A stretch of 64,000 bases of DNA, from contig NZ_DF967972.1 in NCBI RefSeq assembly GCF_001050235.1, positions 164,274 to 228,273 of the forward strand, given 5' to 3'. This DNA comes from Longilinea arvoryzae. GTDB lineage: Bacteria > Chloroflexota > Anaerolineae > Anaerolineales > Anaerolineaceae. Below are positions 19,505 to 28,557 of the stretch, piece by piece; the stretch's first letter is position 1, and every line of letters begins with the position of its first letter. A program made the position numbers and the translations under genes. The notes below the pieces were generated by a model, which saw only the letters and a program-made list of their open reading frames with translations, searched no databases and had not been told where the DNA came from.

Positions 19505-19946
19505 AAAGATCCCCTTGTGTTGGATTGAAATCGGTAAAAAACCATACCCTGCGGCCATTACCACCCTTGATTCAGCCGTTAGTCCCTGATCCCCTGAAAG
19601 GGTCAGGAAATTTTAATCATAATGACAGTTACAAGCCCCTACAAAAGTCCAATTCTATCACAATCCCAAGAATGTCTTAAGAATTGTTAATATCCATACG
19701 ATTACAATTCAACCTGCACCCGAACAACGGTTGGGGGCAGCGTGCTGCATGGAGCGTCGCCCAAAGCGCCGCCATCCCCACCGATCGGCGATCGAACCGT
19801 CTGAAAAACAGGAGTATCCTGGGTTCGCAAACCGTAGACCGCGAAACCCGCGAAACACACGATAATGAAGCAAGGATTTTTTCCGAAGCGCTGTGTGAAC
19901 GGTTTTAATTCGCGACTTTCGGGATTATTTTCTTTCCGAGGGCAGC
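19505..19946 (-). other. Divergent intergenic region with structured leader of the DUF11-sortase gene
   Basis: The minus-strand promoter at 19652-19680 predicts a leader of about 140 nt. It holds a hairpin at 19586-19608 (CCTGA-CCC pairing with GGG-TCAGG) and a second small stem, GGTA/TACC, at 19533-19548. Its 3' end faintly resembles the last helix of the c-di-GMP-I riboswitch, but the GCAAACC core is missing. The alr side (19700-19946) holds a GC-rich stretch in which no gene, tRNA or known RNA was recognised. Confidence 0.35.
19652..19680 (-). promoter_or_regulatory. Promoter of the DUF11-sortase gene
   Basis: On the minus strand: TTAAGA (19680-19675), 17-base spacer, TAGAAT (19657-19652). 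It lies about 150 bases upstream of the start at 19504. Confidence 0.5.
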
Positions 19947-21053
19947 ATGTCAAATGAGCATACCAGCAACTGGCTGGAAATCGATCTTTCAGCGGTGAGA
20001 CACAACACGCGTGAGGTGCTGCGCCAGACCGGCGTGGCGCTGATGGCCGTGGTCAAGGCCAATGCTTATGGCCTGGGCGCGCTGCCCGTCAGCCGCGCCA
20101 TGCTGGCCGGCGGCGCGACCTGCCTGGCCGTGGCGCGCGGCTGTGAGGCGCTGGAACTGCGCCGGGCCGGCATCCAAGTCCCCATTCTGGTGTTCGGTTT
20201 GCCTGCCGAAGCTGAACTGGATGCACTGATTGCCGCGGACGTCACCCTCACCCTGACCGGCTTCGAAGCCGCCGAAATGTACGCCGCGCGCGGCGCGGTC
20301 CTCGGCCGGCAGCCGCGCGTGCATCTCAAGGTGGACACCGGCATGGGACGGTTCGGGGTGCTGGCCGATGAAGCCCTGCCGTTGGCCCGGTGCGCGCTGG
20401 AAGCCGGCCTGGATCTGGAAGGCATCTACACCCACTTCGCGATGATCGACAGCGACCCGCGCGACCCGTTGAACGCGCTGCAGCTCGAACGCTTTCGCCA
20501 GGCGCTGGCCGCGCTCGAAGCCGCCGCCATCCGTCCGCTTTGGGTGCATACCGCCAATTCGGCCGCCGCGCTGGGCCACCCCGAAACGCACTTCAATATG
20601 GTGCGCGCCGGATCGGCCATGCTGGGCATCCGTCCTTTTTACTACGCGCCCTTCCCATCTTACCTGAAGCGCGTGGTCGCCTGGAAAACGCGGCTGGTGT
20701 CCTGCCGCGAGCTGCCGGCCGGCTGGGGTGTTTCGTACGGCCAGACCTACCATACCCGCGCAGACGAAACCATCGGCGTGATCGCCGCCGGCTATGCCGA
20801 CGGCTTCCGGCGCGCCGGCAGGAACGAGGTGCTGGTGAACGGTCAGCGCGTGCAGGTGGTCGGGCGGGTGTGCGCCGACAACTGCATGCTGCGCCTTCCA
20901 GGACCTCTGCCGTTGGGCAGCGAGGTGGTCCTGCTGGGCCAGCAGGGCGGCCAGTCCATCCAGATCGAAGACCTGGCCGGGCGCTGGAACACCGCTCAAT
21001 CGGATGTCATCAGCGCCATTGCCCCGCGCGTGGAACGGGTTTATCCCACATAG
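19947..21053 (+). CDS. alr: Alanine racemase
   Basis: A pyridoxal-phosphate enzyme converting L- to D-alanine for peptidoglycan, 368 residues, normal length. The PLP lysine is in MAVVKANAYGLGA (about residue 36). The second catalytic base, Tyr, is in WGVSYGQTY (about 266). HTANSAAAL, MVRAGSAMLGI and VGRVCADNCMLRLP are all typical; the last is usually VGRVCMDQ-M, so it is slightly diverged. The ATG at 19947 is preceded by GAGGGCAGC. Presence of alr together with sortase and LysM proteins suggests that D-Ala-containing peptidoglycan is made. Confidence 0.94.
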   Translation: MSNEHTSNWLEIDLSAVRHNTREVLRQTGVALMAVVKANAYGLGALPVSRAMLAGGATCLAVARGCEALELRRAGIQVPILVFGLPAEAELDALIAADVTLTLTGFEAAEMYAARGAVLGRQPRVHLKVDTGMGRFGVLADEALPLARCALEAGLDLEGIYTHFAMIDSDPRDPLNALQLERFRQALAALEAAAIRPLWVHTANSAAALGHPETHFNMVRAGSAMLGIRPFYYAPFPSYLKRVVAWKTRLVSCRELPAGWGVSYGQTYHTRADETIGVIAAGYADGFRRAGRNEVLVNGQRVQVVGRVCADNCMLRLPGPLPLGSEVVLLGQQGGQSIQIEDLAGRWNTAQSDVISAIAPRVERVYPT

Positions 21054-21283
21054 GCCGGCCTTCAACCTCGATCGCACAACCCTCAGGCTGATCGGCCGCA
21101 TTCCCATTTTCCGGCGTCATCCTGCCAGCCACAGGTTGGATCATCCGTATTTAAAATCACTTTTTCATTCATTAATCTTCTATTCAGGTGGCTGTCTATC
21201 CTTTATATTAGTACAATGATTATCATTAATGGCATATTACATGACCTTTTCGTTCGTCAGATGATAGAAACGGCCACTTGAGT

Positions 21284-21403
21284 ATGAGCAGGCGTAAATA
21301 TCCTTCTTTTTATGAGAAAGCCATCCCCATCGCCCTGGCGGCCCTGGGGGTGTTGATGCTGGGTCTGCTGATTGTGATCGCCATTGTGCTGTCATCCGCC
21401 TGA
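21284..21403 (+). CDS. Small single-span membrane protein (39 aa)
   Basis: The frame encodes MSRRKYPSFYEKAIPIALAA followed by a hydrophobic stretch ending LSSA. It has a basic aromatic N-terminus and one transmembrane segment (residues about 14-37). The start has no clear Shine-Dalgarno site. It lies 33 bases upstream of a multi-span membrane protein gene on the same strand, so co-transcription is possible. Function unknown. The regular composition (positive-inside N-terminus, uninterrupted helix) supports it being real. Confidence 0.55.
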   Translation: MSRRKYPSFYEKAIPIALAALGVLMLGLLIVIAIVLSSA

Positions 21404-21436
21404 TATCCTGTTGAGCTGAAAGGACTCACCCACCTC

Positions 21437-22129
21437 ATGAACCCGATCGCTTTTCTCCCCCTGACCTCGATGGTCGTCAGCCTCACATTCGCGGGTTTCG
21501 TCCTCCGCCACTACCTCCAACACCATCACACGCAGTTGCTGTTGTGGGGCGTCGGCATGGTCTTTTATGGCATCGGCAGCGCGAGTGAAGCCTATTACGG
21601 CCTGTTGGGTTGGAATCCAACCGTTTTTCGCTTATGGTATCTTTTTGGCGCCATTCTGGTGGCTGCCTGGCTGGGTCAGGGCACGGTTTACCTGCTGGCC
21701 AAAAAACGCACCGCCAACATTCTCATGGGGGTGTTGGGTCTGGCGTCCATCTATGCGCTGGTTGCTGTATTCAACGCCCGGCTCGATCCGACCCTGATCA
21801 GCGCCAGTGAGCTGAGCGGCAAAGCCATCACCTCACCCGGCGTGCGACTGTTGACGCCCTTCTTCAACCTGTACGGGACCCTGACCATGGTCGGCGGGGC
21901 CTTGTATTCATCCGTTTTGTTCTGGCGCAAGCGTGTCCTGCTGCACCGCGTCATCGGCAATGTTTTGATCGCCGCCGGCGCCATAATGCCGGCCTTTGGC
22001 GGAACCTTCAGCCGTCTTGGCATCCCCGGCGCGCTGTATATCAGCGAATTGCTCGGAGCGGTGGTGCTGTTCATCGGTTTTCTACGCGCATCGACGCCCA
22101 TCGAATCGAAAGTGGAGGTCTATGCGTGA
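21437..22129 (+). CDS. Multi-span membrane protein of unknown function
   Basis: A 230-residue protein with about seven hydrophobic segments, beginning MNPIAFLPLTSMVVSLTFAGF and with short polar loops such as RHYLQHHHTQ and FWRKRVLLHR. No catalytic motif is recognised. It follows the 39-residue membrane protein and converges with the TRIC-like gene. An in-frame GGACTCACCCACCTC leader gives no clear ribosome-binding site. The topology is visible; the function is not. Confidence 0.75.
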   Translation: MNPIAFLPLTSMVVSLTFAGFVLRHYLQHHHTQLLLWGVGMVFYGIGSASEAYYGLLGWNPTVFRLWYLFGAILVAAWLGQGTVYLLAKKRTANILMGVLGLASIYALVAVFNARLDPTLISASELSGKAITSPGVRLLTPFFNLYGTLTMVGGALYSSVLFWRKRVLLHRVIGNVLIAAGAIMPAFGGTFSRLGIPGALYISELLGAVVLFIGFLRASTPIESKVEVYA

Positions 22130-22186
22130 CTCACCCCCGGCATTTCAGATAACCCGGTAAAAATCCAGTTCGCCGGAGATCCGGCG

Positions 22187-22822
22187 TCAGCGTTCGGATA
22201 ACGGCGTGCGCGGCTCGGGCAGTGAAATGTTGAAGCGTACCGCCAGCAGGCGCAGGATGAAAACGAACGCCACCGCCAGCGGCAGGGCCAGCGTGTGCAG
22301 CCAGCCCAATTTCGTCGCCAGGATGTAGACCCAGGCCCCCAGCAGCGAGCAGGTGGCATACAGGTAGATATCCTTTTTGAACAACAGGGGTACTTCGTTG
22401 CAAATCACATCCCGCAGTACGCCGCCGAACACGCCCGTGATGACGCCCATCAGCGATGCGATGAACATGGACGTGCCGTCCGCCAGACCGGCTTCCACGC
22501 CCATCACGGTGAACGCGCCCAATCCGAGCGCATCCGGCACGATGATCGAGCGCACCGAAAGCCGCAGCAGCCGGGTGGAGTAGAACACCACCGGCGTCAG
22601 GGCCAGTGTCAGGTAGGCATAATTCTCATCCCGAATCCAGAACACCGGCGTATGTCCCAACAGGAGATCGCGCAGCGTTCCGCCGCCCAGTGCGGTCAGA
22701 AAGGCCACGGCCACAGCGCCCACCAGATCCATGCGCTTGCGGCGTGCCTCCATCACCCCCGAAACCACCCCGGCGCCCACGCCCAGGGCGGAAATGATCC
22801 TCATCACCCAATCGACTGGCAT
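22187..22822 (-). CDS. Trimeric intracellular cation channel family protein (UPF0126/YicG type)
   Basis: A 211-residue membrane protein made of two PF03458 repeats, each of three helices. The repeats show the family signature GGxxRD: ALGGGTLRDLLLG in the first and GVFGGVLRDVICNE in the second. Prokaryotic TRIC homologues form potassium-permeable trimers; some members have been linked to glycine transport. The start at 22822 opens directly on the first helix. It is monocistronic and divergent from the aldo/keto reductase gene. Confidence 0.9.
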   Translation of the reverse strand: MPVDWVMRIISALGVGAGVVSGVMEARRKRMDLVGAVAVAFLTALGGGTLRDLLLGHTPVFWIRDENYAYLTLALTPVVFYSTRLLRLSVRSIIVPDALGLGAFTVMGVEAGLADGTSMFIASLMGVITGVFGGVLRDVICNEVPLLFKKDIYLYATCSLLGAWVYILATKLGWLHTLALPLAVAFVFILRLLAVRFNISLPEPRTPLSER

Positions 22823-22924
22823 CTTCCGAACCTCAACATTTCCCTAAAAATACAACGAGGCGAGATTATATCACCGGAAAGTCAATTTGAAATTACCCAA
22901 CGCTTTTCAGACGAGTCTGGAAAG

Positions 22925-22953
22925 TCGAAAAGCCATGTGAGGCGTTATATAAT
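22925..22953 (+). promoter_or_regulatory. Promoter of the aldo/keto reductase gene
   Basis: TCGAAA (22925-22930), 17-base spacer, perfect TATAAT (22948-22953), 34 bases before the start codon. Confidence 0.55.
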
Positions 22954-22987
22954 GAGTACACGGTTTATTGACTGGAAGGAGCAGACC

Positions 22988-23971
22988 ATGAAATATCGTC
23001 CACTCGGTCAAACTGGCTGGTCGGTTTCGGAAGTCAGTATGGGCACCTGGGCCATCGGCAGCGCCTGGGGCAGCGTCGACGATGAGCAGTCCATGGCGGC
23101 CCTGCACCGCGCGCTGGATAATGGCGTCAACCTGTTCGACACCGCGGACGTCTATGGCGACGGGCGCAGCGAACGCCTGCTGGCCCGCCTGCGCAGGGAA
23201 CGTTCCGAGCCGTTTTACGTCTTCACCAAGGCCGGCCGGCGCCTGGATCCTCACGTCGCCGCCGGTTACACACGCGCCAACCTGACTACTTTCGTCGAGC
23301 GCTCGCTGCGCAACCTGCAGGTCGAAGCCATCGACCTCTTGCAGTTGCACTGTCCGCCCACCGAGGTCTATTACATGCCCGAGGTTTTCGGCGTGCTGGA
23401 CGACCTGGTCGCTCAGGGCAAGCTGCTCCACTACGGCGTCAGCGTGGAGAAAGTGGAAGAAGCCCTCAAGGCCATCGAATTTCCCGGCGTGAAGAGTGTG
23501 CAGATCATCTTCAACCTGTTTCGCCAGCGCCCGGCCGACCTGTTCTTCGAGCAGGCCCAACGCCGGCAGGTGGGCATTCTGGCGCGCGTGCCGCTTTCTT
23601 CCGGCATGCTGACCGGCAGGATGCGCCCCGATACGACCTTCCAGGCCAGCGACCACCGCGCTTTCAACCGTCACGGCGAGGCCTTCGACCGCGGCGAAAC
23701 CTTCTCCGGCATCGATTACGAGACCGGGCTGCAGGCTGTCGAAGAACTCCGTCCGATCGTTCCGCCTGGCATGAGCATGGCTCAGTTCGCCATGCGCTGG
23801 ATCCTGATGTTCCCGGCCGTGACCTGCGTCATCCCCGGCGGCCGGACTCCGGCCCAGGTGGATGAAAATACGCGCACGTCCGAACTACCCGGGCTGCCGG
23901 ATGACGTCATGCAAAAGGCGGCCGAGATCTACAGCCGGCGCATCCAACCTCTGGTGCACTATTACTGGTAG
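22988..23971 (+). CDS. Aldo/keto reductase
   Basis: An NAD(P)H-dependent oxidoreductase of 327 residues with the AKR TIM barrel. The N-terminus MKYRPLGQTGWSVSEVSMGT is typical. The catalytic Asp/Tyr pair is in NLFDTADVYGDGRSE, Lys in VFTKAGRR and His in LLQLHCPP. The cofactor-binding end is CVIPGGRTPAQVDEN. AAGGAG lies eight bases before the ATG, which excludes the long upstream extension. The substrate cannot be told. Confidence 0.93.
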   Translation: MKYRPLGQTGWSVSEVSMGTWAIGSAWGSVDDEQSMAALHRALDNGVNLFDTADVYGDGRSERLLARLRRERSEPFYVFTKAGRRLDPHVAAGYTRANLTTFVERSLRNLQVEAIDLLQLHCPPTEVYYMPEVFGVLDDLVAQGKLLHYGVSVEKVEEALKAIEFPGVKSVQIIFNLFRQRPADLFFEQAQRRQVGILARVPLSSGMLTGRMRPDTTFQASDHRAFNRHGEAFDRGETFSGIDYETGLQAVEELRPIVPPGMSMAQFAMRWILMFPAVTCVIPGGRTPAQVDENTRTSELPGLPDDVMQKAAEIYSRRIQPLVHYYW

Positions 23972-24048
23972 GCCATCGATCTTCTGCGTCAACTTCGGCA
24001 GGAGGCAAAACGAGCGTGCATTCGCTTTGCCTGCTTGATTATTCCCAG

Positions 24049-24077
24049 TTGTCACGGCCTGGCGCCAGAGTTATGAT
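24049..24077 (+). promoter_or_regulatory. Promoter of the MgtA-like ATPase gene
   Basis: TTGTCA (24049-24054), 17-base spacer, TATGAT (24072-24077), 40 bases before the ATG at 24118. The leader is too short for an M-box magnesium riboswitch. Confidence 0.6.
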
Positions 24078-24117
24078 AACCACAAATTGCATCGGGTTTG
24101 TGGCTGCGGAGTGAAAC

Positions 24118-26655
24118 ATGGCAAAAGATGACCTTATCACGCAATATTGGAGTCAAACACCCGAAACGCTCGGCTCCAGGCTGAACACTTCTCTGAAAGA
24201 CGGCTTATCCCCCGCTGAGGCCGCCCAGCGATTGAAATCCGTCGGTCCCAACCAGATCCGGAAAAAAGCCAGGGCCACGCCGCTGAGGCTCTTATTCAAC
24301 CAGTTCAAAAGCCCCATCGTCCTCATTCTGCTGGGCGCCACCCTCATCTCAGCTTTCCTGAGTGATTGGGTGGATGCAATGATCATCTTTGGCATCGTGT
24401 TGGGCAGCGCGCTGCTGAGTTTCTTTCAGGAATATAGCGCCAACAGCGCGGCTGAAAAACTGCGCGCCCAGGTTTCGTTGAAATCGCAGGTGGTGCGCAG
24501 CGGTCAAACCCTTTCCATACCCAGTGAGGAAATCGTCCCCGGCGACGTGGTGCTGCTGGCCGCCGGCAGCCTGATACCGGCGGATGGGGTGGTACTCGAG
24601 GCCAAGGATTTCTTCATCAGCCAATCCGTGCTCACCGGCGAGACTTTCCCGGTCGAAAAGACAACCGCTGCCGTCGCGGCGGGCGCGTCCCTGTCCGAAC
24701 GCACCAATGTCGTCTATATGGGCACCAGCGTGCGCAGCGGCAGCGCGCGGGTGCTCATCGTCGAAACCGGCGCGGGCACCGCCTTCGGGCAAATCGCCGA
24801 CCGGCTGGTGTTGCGTCCGCCGGAAACCGAATTCGAGAGCGGCATCCGCCGCCTAGGCTACCTGCTGACCGAAGTCATGTTCGTGCTCGTGTTGGGCATC
24901 TTTGCCTTCAATGTCTACTTTCACAAGCCCATTCTTGATTCGCTGCTCTTCTCGATTGCGCTGGCGGTCGGGTTGACCCCACAGCTTTTGCCGGCCATCA
25001 TCAACATCAACCTGGCGCGCGGCTCGCAATCGATGGCGCGCCACGGCGTGATCGTGCGCCGGCTCGAGTCGATCGAAAACTTCGGCAGCATGGATATCCT
25101 GTGCACCGACAAAACCGGCACACTGACCGTCGGCGTGGTGGAATTGAATGGCACAATGGACGCCTCCGGGCAGCCCTCCACTGAGGTGGACCTCTACGCC
25201 TACCTGAACGCATCCCTGCAAACCGGCCTGCCGAATACACTCGACCAGGCCATCGTCGCCAAGGGTGCGGATGGGGCTGGCGAGTATGAAAAAATCGATG
25301 AAATCCCCTACGACTTCGTGCGCAAACGCCTGAGCGTGGTGGTGGAACACAACCACGAGCGCAGCGAGATCACCAAAGGCGCACTGGAGAACGTGCTGGC
25401 GGTATGCAGCCATGTGCGCCTGAATGGGCAGGACCAACCCATGGACACCGAACGCCAGGCTGACCTTCAAAAACGCTTCGAAGATTGGAGCGAACAGGGT
25501 TACCGCGTGCTGGGGGTGGCTACCAAGTCGGTCCCGGTCCAGCAGCATGCCTACGAACATTCTGATGAAGCCAGCCTGACCTTCGTTGGATATCTGCTCT
25601 TCCTCGATCCACCCAAACCCGGTGTGGAAGAGGCCATTCGCGGGCTGGAAAAGCTGGGCGTTCAGCTCAAGATCATCACCGGTGATAATCATTTGGTGGC
25701 GAAGCACACGGCCGCGGCCGTCGGGTTGGGTGATGTGAAAATGCTGACCGGCAGCGACCTGGATAAGTTGCGCGATGCGGCACTGTGGAACGCCGTCGAA
25801 ACCACCACCATTTTTGCCGAAGTAGACCCCAATGAGAAGGAACGCATCATATTGGCGCTGAAGAAACGCAGGCATGTGGTCGGCTACATGGGCGACGGCA
25901 TCAACGACGCTCCCTCCCTGCACAGCGCCGATGTGGGTATCTCGGTGGCTAACGCCGTGGACGTCGCCAAGGAGGCTGCCGACCTGGTGCTGCTAAAACA
26001 AGACCTGGATGTGCTGCGCGAAGGCATCCAGCAAGGGCGCAAAACCTTTGCCAATACGCTCAAGTACGTATTCATGGCCACCAGCGCCAATTTTGGCAAC
26101 ATGTTTAGCATGGCGGGCGCCTCGCTCTTTTTGCCTTTCCTGCCCATGCTACCCAAGCAGATCCTGCTGATCAATTTCCTGACCGACCTGCCGGAAATGA
26201 CCATTGCCGGCGACAATGTGGATCCCATTTACATCGAGCGCCCGCACCGCTGGGATATTGCCTTCATCCGGCGCTTCATGCTGGTGTTTGGACCGCTCAG
26301 CTCGGTGTTCGATTTTGCCACCTTCGCCGTCCTGTTGTGGGGTTTACGCGCATCCGAACAGGCTTTTCATACCGGTTGGTTTATCGAATCGATCGTTTCG
26401 GCCAGCCTGGTGGTATTCACCATCCGCACCCGCCTGCCGCTCGGCCGCAGCCATCCCAGCCGTGCAATGATGCTGGTTACCGCCTTCGTGGCACTCTTTA
26501 GCCTGCTGTTGCCCTTCACTCCGCTGGCCGCTCCGTTGGGCTTGACGCCGCTGCCGATCACCACCGTGCTTATTTTGCTGGCCATCGTGGCGCTCTATTT
26601 CATGTTCGCCGAGCTGACCAAACGCTGGTTCTATCGACGCCTCCAGAACCAGTAA
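24118..26655 (+). CDS. mgtA: Magnesium-translocating P-type ATPase (MgtA/MgtB type)
   Basis: An 845-residue P3-type ATPase expected to import Mg2+. Order: N-terminal cation-ATPase domain (DGLSPAEAAQRLKSVGPNQIRKK), helices, actuator TGET (SVLTGETFPVEK), phosphorylation site DKTGTLT, KGALENVL in the nucleotide domain, TGDN and GDGINDAPSLH, then six C-terminal helices with NFGNMFSMAGASLFLPFLPM and ITNFLTDLP-like INFLTDLPEM, which are characteristic of MgtA rather than of Ca2+ pumps. GCGGAG lies seven bases before the ATG. It is monocistronic. Mg2+ specificity is inferred from family likeness. Confidence 0.92.
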   Translation: MAKDDLITQYWSQTPETLGSRLNTSLKDGLSPAEAAQRLKSVGPNQIRKKARATPLRLLFNQFKSPIVLILLGATLISAFLSDWVDAMIIFGIVLGSALLSFFQEYSANSAAEKLRAQVSLKSQVVRSGQTLSIPSEEIVPGDVVLLAAGSLIPADGVVLEAKDFFISQSVLTGETFPVEKTTAAVAAGASLSERTNVVYMGTSVRSGSARVLIVETGAGTAFGQIADRLVLRPPETEFESGIRRLGYLLTEVMFVLVLGIFAFNVYFHKPILDSLLFSIALAVGLTPQLLPAIININLARGSQSMARHGVIVRRLESIENFGSMDILCTDKTGTLTVGVVELNGTMDASGQPSTEVDLYAYLNASLQTGLPNTLDQAIVAKGADGAGEYEKIDEIPYDFVRKRLSVVVEHNHERSEITKGALENVLAVCSHVRLNGQDQPMDTERQADLQKRFEDWSEQGYRVLGVATKSVPVQQHAYEHSDEASLTFVGYLLFLDPPKPGVEEAIRGLEKLGVQLKIITGDNHLVAKHTAAAVGLGDVKMLTGSDLDKLRDAALWNAVETTTIFAEVDPNEKERIILALKKRRHVVGYMGDGINDAPSLHSADVGISVANAVDVAKEAADLVLLKQDLDVLREGIQQGRKTFANTLKYVFMATSANFGNMFSMAGASLFLPFLPMLPKQILLINFLTDLPEMTIAGDNVDPIYIERPHRWDIAFIRRFMLVFGPLSSVFDFATFAVLLWGLRASEQAFHTGWFIESIVSASLVVFTIRTRLPLGRSHPSRAMMLVTAFVALFSLLLPFTPLAAPLGLTPLPITTVLILLAIVALYFMFAELTKRWFYRRLQNQ

Positions 26656-26667
26656 GCGCTATCCGCT

Positions 26668-26710
26668 CTCAATCGCTCAAGTCACTCAACGCCAGCGCCA
26701 CCACCGGCAG
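26668..26710 (-). repeat. Detached copy of the 3' end of the MprF-like gene
   Basis: This 43-base stretch is about 85 percent identical to 26868-26910, which encodes the last 14 residues and stop of the adjacent acyltransferase gene. It encodes LPVVALALSDLSD-stop, against LPVVALALSGLSD-stop in the gene. The two copies are exactly 200 bp apart. Upstream of the shared tail the sequences are unrelated. It is a remnant of a partial duplication or of a second gene copy. Confidence 0.7.
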
Positions 26711-26868
26711 TAGCGGTCGACCTATGCGCCGACTCAATCCCTTGTAGGCCAATGCATCGATTAATGGCGATGCGTTCTTTCCAATCCGGTTACTCACACT
26801 TCCTGAATGTCGACCCAACCGGCGACTGAAGAGCAGACGCGCAGGTCCGCGGCTACGGATTGTAAATC

Positions 26869-28497
26869 TCAATCGCTCAGGCCGCTTAACGCCAACGCCA
26901 CTACCGGCAGGCTGGCCAGGTTGGGGTAGATCAGATAGCGTGGCGACCAGGAGGGTCCGAATTTTTCTTTGAAGCCGTGTAACCCGCGGAAATTATAGGT
27001 CGTGTTGACGTGGGTATAGATATAGTGCAGCGCGCGTTCGATGGCCGGATCGCCGGTAATCTCGCCCACGCCGGACAGGCCGCTCAACCCCAGATTGAAG
27101 CGCGGGTAGCCCATTTGCTGCGCGGTTTGTAGCAGGCTGGCAAACAGGTAATCCATCGTCCCGGCCGGCAGCTCGCGTTGGTGACGCATCAAATCCACCC
27201 CCACCCCGTGGTTCTGGTACTCGTCCACCAGATTGGCAAAGGCGACCACCTGGCCCTGCGGATCCAGCACGCTCAGAATGGGTGTGGTGTCGAGATAACC
27301 GCGCTCGAACCAGCCCAACGAGAACTTCATTTCCTTGCGCCCCTCCAGCCATTCGTTCGAGATCGCTTGCAAACGGTCCAGAAGGGCGGCGTCGTGCGGC
27401 GGCTGGCTGATGCGGCAGGTATAGCCCAGGCGTTCGAGTTTGTTGACCGAGGTGCGCACCGATTTCATCTCGCCGCCCTTGAGGGTGAAGGCCTGCAGGT
27501 CCACCAGCGCTTCCTCGCCGATTTTGAGCGCCTGCATGCCGGCTGCCCGGTAAGCTTCCAGATGATCCGGCAGGGTCTGGTAGAACGCCGCCAACCAATC
27601 ATTGCGCTGGCAGAAGGCCTGGAAGGCCTGCACCGCCGCCAGCACGTCCTCCGCCGGGCCGATCGGATCTCCCAGGGCCACGGCGGTGCGGTTATTGTAG
27701 GCAAAGGCAATGACCGAACCGCCCGGGGAAAAGAAATAATGCTTGTCATCGAACAGGCAGAAACGCGCCAAAACCGTTCGCCCGTGCTGCTTAACAAGAT
27801 CGGCAGCCTTCTCGCGTTCGCTGCGTTCGGCGGCATAGCGCAGCAGCACCGGCGCCAGCAGCGCCAGCAGGGCGTATCCAATGGTCACCGCGCCAATCAC
27901 ATAGACCGAGTCCGCGAAGTAGCGGCCGAAACGAGTGGTCGCAATCAGGCCGGGATCCGTAAACTCGGTAAACATGCGCAGGGTTTGTAAGACCGCCTGC
28001 CACAGATTGAATTGAATTGAGAAATGCCGGTCCAGAAGGTAGAAACCGGCCGTGCCATAAGCCAGCGTGAAGGCCAGCGCCATGCCCAGCGTGCGCAGAC
28101 CGCGTTCGATGGTCGGCGCATCTGAACGGGCCTGAAAACGGCCGCGAAAAAGGACCAGCCCCACGATCAGCAGGACCGCCAGGCTGGCTTCCTCGATATC
28201 CAGGCTCTTGAACAAATGGGCGAGGGTGCTGACTGCCAGCGTCGCCAGGGTGACCACCCAGGCTGTGCGTTTGCCGCGCCAGATACCCGTCGCCAGCAGG
28301 AAAAGGGCAAAACCCGACAGCGCAGTCGCCAGGCGCGTGCCGGTGCGAACCTGCAAAGGGACCATCTCTTCCAGAAACAACAGCCGGCTTTTCAAAGCCG
28401 GGGTGACCGCCGAAAACAGGTTGACCAGCCCCATCGCGCCGGTCAGCAACGCCAAAAAACGCTCCGGGCGCAATTGGTTCATCCGAACAAGTTTCAC
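26869..28497 (-). CDS. MprF-like phosphatidylglycerol lysyltransferase-domain membrane protein (DUF2156)
   Basis: A 542-residue protein. It has about six N-terminal transmembrane helices (residues 15-240) followed by a cytoplasmic DUF2156 domain of two GNAT-like folds (YFFSPGGSVIAFAYNNRTAVALGDPIGP, FTLKGGEMKSVRTSVNKLERLGY, GTMDYLFASLLQTAQQMGYPRFNLGLSGL). Such proteins move lysine or alanine from aminoacyl-tRNA to phosphatidylglycerol, lowering surface charge. It is shorter than full MprF because the flippase part is reduced. The start is GTG at 28497 with GGAGGGAACC directly before it, preferred over an upstream TTG. The partner alpha/beta hydrolase gene is divergent. Confidence 0.85.
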   Translation of the reverse strand: MKLVRMNQLRPERFLALLTGAMGLVNLFSAVTPALKSRLLFLEEMVPLQVRTGTRLATALSGFALFLLATGIWRGKRTAWVVTLATLAVSTLAHLFKSLDIEEASLAVLLIVGLVLFRGRFQARSDAPTIERGLRTLGMALAFTLAYGTAGFYLLDRHFSIQFNLWQAVLQTLRMFTEFTDPGLIATTRFGRYFADSVYVIGAVTIGYALLALLAPVLLRYAAERSEREKAADLVKQHGRTVLARFCLFDDKHYFFSPGGSVIAFAYNNRTAVALGDPIGPAEDVLAAVQAFQAFCQRNDWLAAFYQTLPDHLEAYRAAGMQALKIGEEALVDLQAFTLKGGEMKSVRTSVNKLERLGYTCRISQPPHDAALLDRLQAISNEWLEGRKEMKFSLGWFERGYLDTTPILSVLDPQGQVVAFANLVDEYQNHGVGVDLMRHQRELPAGTMDYLFASLLQTAQQMGYPRFNLGLSGLSGVGEITGDPAIERALHYIYTHVNTTYNFRGLHGFKEKFGPSWSPRYLIYPNLASLPVVALALSGLSD

Positions 28498-28525
28498 GGT
28501 TCCCTCCGCACCCAACCCCGCTCTA

Positions 28526-28534
28526 TGTTAAAAT
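28526..28534 (+). promoter_or_regulatory. Extended -10 promoter of the alpha/beta hydrolase gene
   Basis: TGT-TAAAAT at 28526-28534 predicts a transcript start near 28541, downstream of the in-frame ATG at 28525. The used start is therefore the ATG at 28558, with a leader of about 17 bases and no Shine-Dalgarno site. Confidence 0.45.
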
Positions 28535-28557
28535 CATTAAACCATAAAGTAGAACCC

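Noticed and set aside
19810-19850. A tRNA-like T-arm (GGGTTCGCAAACC)
   Set aside because: No acceptor stem, D-arm or anticodon arm can be fitted around it.
19702-19953. An 83-codon minus-strand open frame upstream of alr
   Set aside because: It starts inside alr, has no ribosome-binding site and no recognisable protein likeness; it may be a decayed fragment but cannot be supported.
24078-24117. An M-box magnesium riboswitch before the MgtA-like gene
   Set aside because: Only about 35 bases separate the promoter from the start codon, far too short.
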